DNA of 37,042 nt from Candidatus Marivariicella framensis (lineage in GTDB: Bacteria > Bacteroidota > Bacteroidia > Flavobacteriales > Flavobacteriaceae). Location: assembly GCA_905182735.1 (NCBI GenBank), contig CAJJCT010000030.1, forward strand, positions 1-37,042. The letters are read 5' to 3'. A program made the translations under genes and the position numbers. Positions 36,746 through 37,042 of the stretch are shown here, piece by piece. The notes beneath the pieces were generated by a model. It made no database searches, was not told where the DNA came from, and was given only the letters and a program-made list of their open reading frames with translations. The first letter of the stretch is position 1. Each line of letters starts with the position of its first letter.

Positions 36746-36778
36746 AAAAATACCTGAACTTACTGAAGAGGATATGCC
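36746..36778. repeat. 33-bp imperfect direct repeat, copy 2
   Basis: Begins AAAAATACCTGAACT and ends GATATGCC, overlapping the last base of the BspA-like stop codon. Seven of 33 positions differ from copy 1 at 34317-34349. Both copies can be read as KxPELxEEDM, so they may be traces of a protein-coding 3' end. Confidence 0.4.
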
Positions 36779-37042
36779 TAATCTGGACACGTTCCCCAGA
36801 CGGGTTTATTTTCATCTGTTAGTGCTGAATTATTAGTTGCAAAATTTTCAGGTTCTGATGTAATATTTGATACACACCAACCTGTTAGATCTTGATTAAA
36901 TGCTGTTGCACTACTAAACATATAACTCATATCAGTTACACTTGAAGTATCCCAACTCCCTATATCTTGATTAAAAACACTAACAATAAACATCCCCCTC
37001 ATATTAGTAACATTAGAAGTATTCCAATTGCTTATGTCTTGA
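36778..37042 (-). CDS. BspA-like (DUF285) surface repeat protein, C-terminal end (cut by right edge)
   Basis: The open frame continues through the right edge; 87 codons are visible. It shows the ~25-residue repeat of BspA-like/DUF285 proteins: [17 protein letters not shown], then [20 protein letters not shown], then [13 protein letters not shown]. The final ~30 residues ([19 protein letters not shown] then TCPD) are the usual closing cap of flavobacterial members. The family is mostly secreted or surface-exposed with roles in adhesion; the start, signal and any sorting domain lie outside the window. No type IX secretion C-terminal domain is seen at this end. An internal ATG at 37002 is not a real start because the repeats continue upstream of it in frame. 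Confidence 0.9.
   Translation of the reverse strand, partial: QDISNWNTSNVTNMRGMFIVSVFNQDIGSWDTSSVTDMSYMFSSATAFNQDLTGWCVSNITSEPENFATNNSALTDENKPVWGTCPD

Noticed and set aside
36778-37042. Type IX secretion C-terminal domain on the BspA-like protein
   Set aside because: The chain ends shortly after the last repeat with no beta-sandwich sorting domain.

Overview
The window looks like the chromosome of a marine member of the Flavobacteriaceae (Bacteroidota). It is strongly AT-rich, it carries a SusC/SusD pair, nearly all predicted lipoproteins follow Bacteroidota lipobox patterns, Shine-Dalgarno sequences are mostly absent, and a few TAnnTTTG-type -7 boxes are present. No rRNA, tRNA, CRISPR array, integrase or transposase was seen.

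Region 1 (1-18268, all minus strand) is a polysaccharide utilisation locus. In transcription order it runs: a 379-bp control region with a 20-bp direct repeat and a palindrome; susC; susD; a very large FG-GAP/ASPIC lipoprotein in the place usually held by SusE/F-type binding proteins; a DUF6786-like lipoprotein; a 929-residue lipoprotein of unrecognised family that looks like a beta-sandwich plus alpha/alpha-barrel enzyme; two tandem GH116-type glycosidases; and an S1 sulfatase cut by the left edge.

Region 2 (18269-22188, minus) is a compact deoxyhexose operon: a RhaD-type aldolase, L-fucose isomerase FucI and an FGGY sugar kinase. It is divergent from an AraC-family regulator (22287-23186, plus). 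Region 3 (23305-28069, plus) holds a bifunctional RhaEW-like aldolase/short-chain dehydrogenase, a FucP-type symporter and an FMN-dependent lactate-dehydrogenase-like enzyme.

Region 4 (28163-34276) holds a second S1 sulfatase (minus), a GH29 alpha-L-fucosidase (plus) and a rhaI-type L-rhamnose isomerase nearly abutting an NCS1-like permease (plus). Directly before rhaI lies the decayed 3' end of another aldolase/dehydrogenase gene. Region 5 (34366-37042, minus) holds the decayed 3' end of a probable cyclase-family gene, a thioredoxin-fold YyaL/DUF255 lipoprotein and the C-terminal end of a BspA-like (DUF285) repeat protein cut by the right edge.

Read together, the genes describe capture of a sulfated, L-fucose- and/or L-rhamnose-containing glycan at the cell surface, desulfation, release of fucose and of beta-linked sugars, import by FucP and perhaps the NCS1-like permease, isomerisation and phosphorylation, aldol cleavage to DHAP and L-lactaldehyde, oxidation of lactaldehyde to lactate by the SDR domain, and oxidation of lactate to pyruvate. 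No recognisable polysaccharide lyase or endo-fucanase is visible. The 929-residue protein and the GH116 pair are therefore the main candidates for a new depolymerisation activity.
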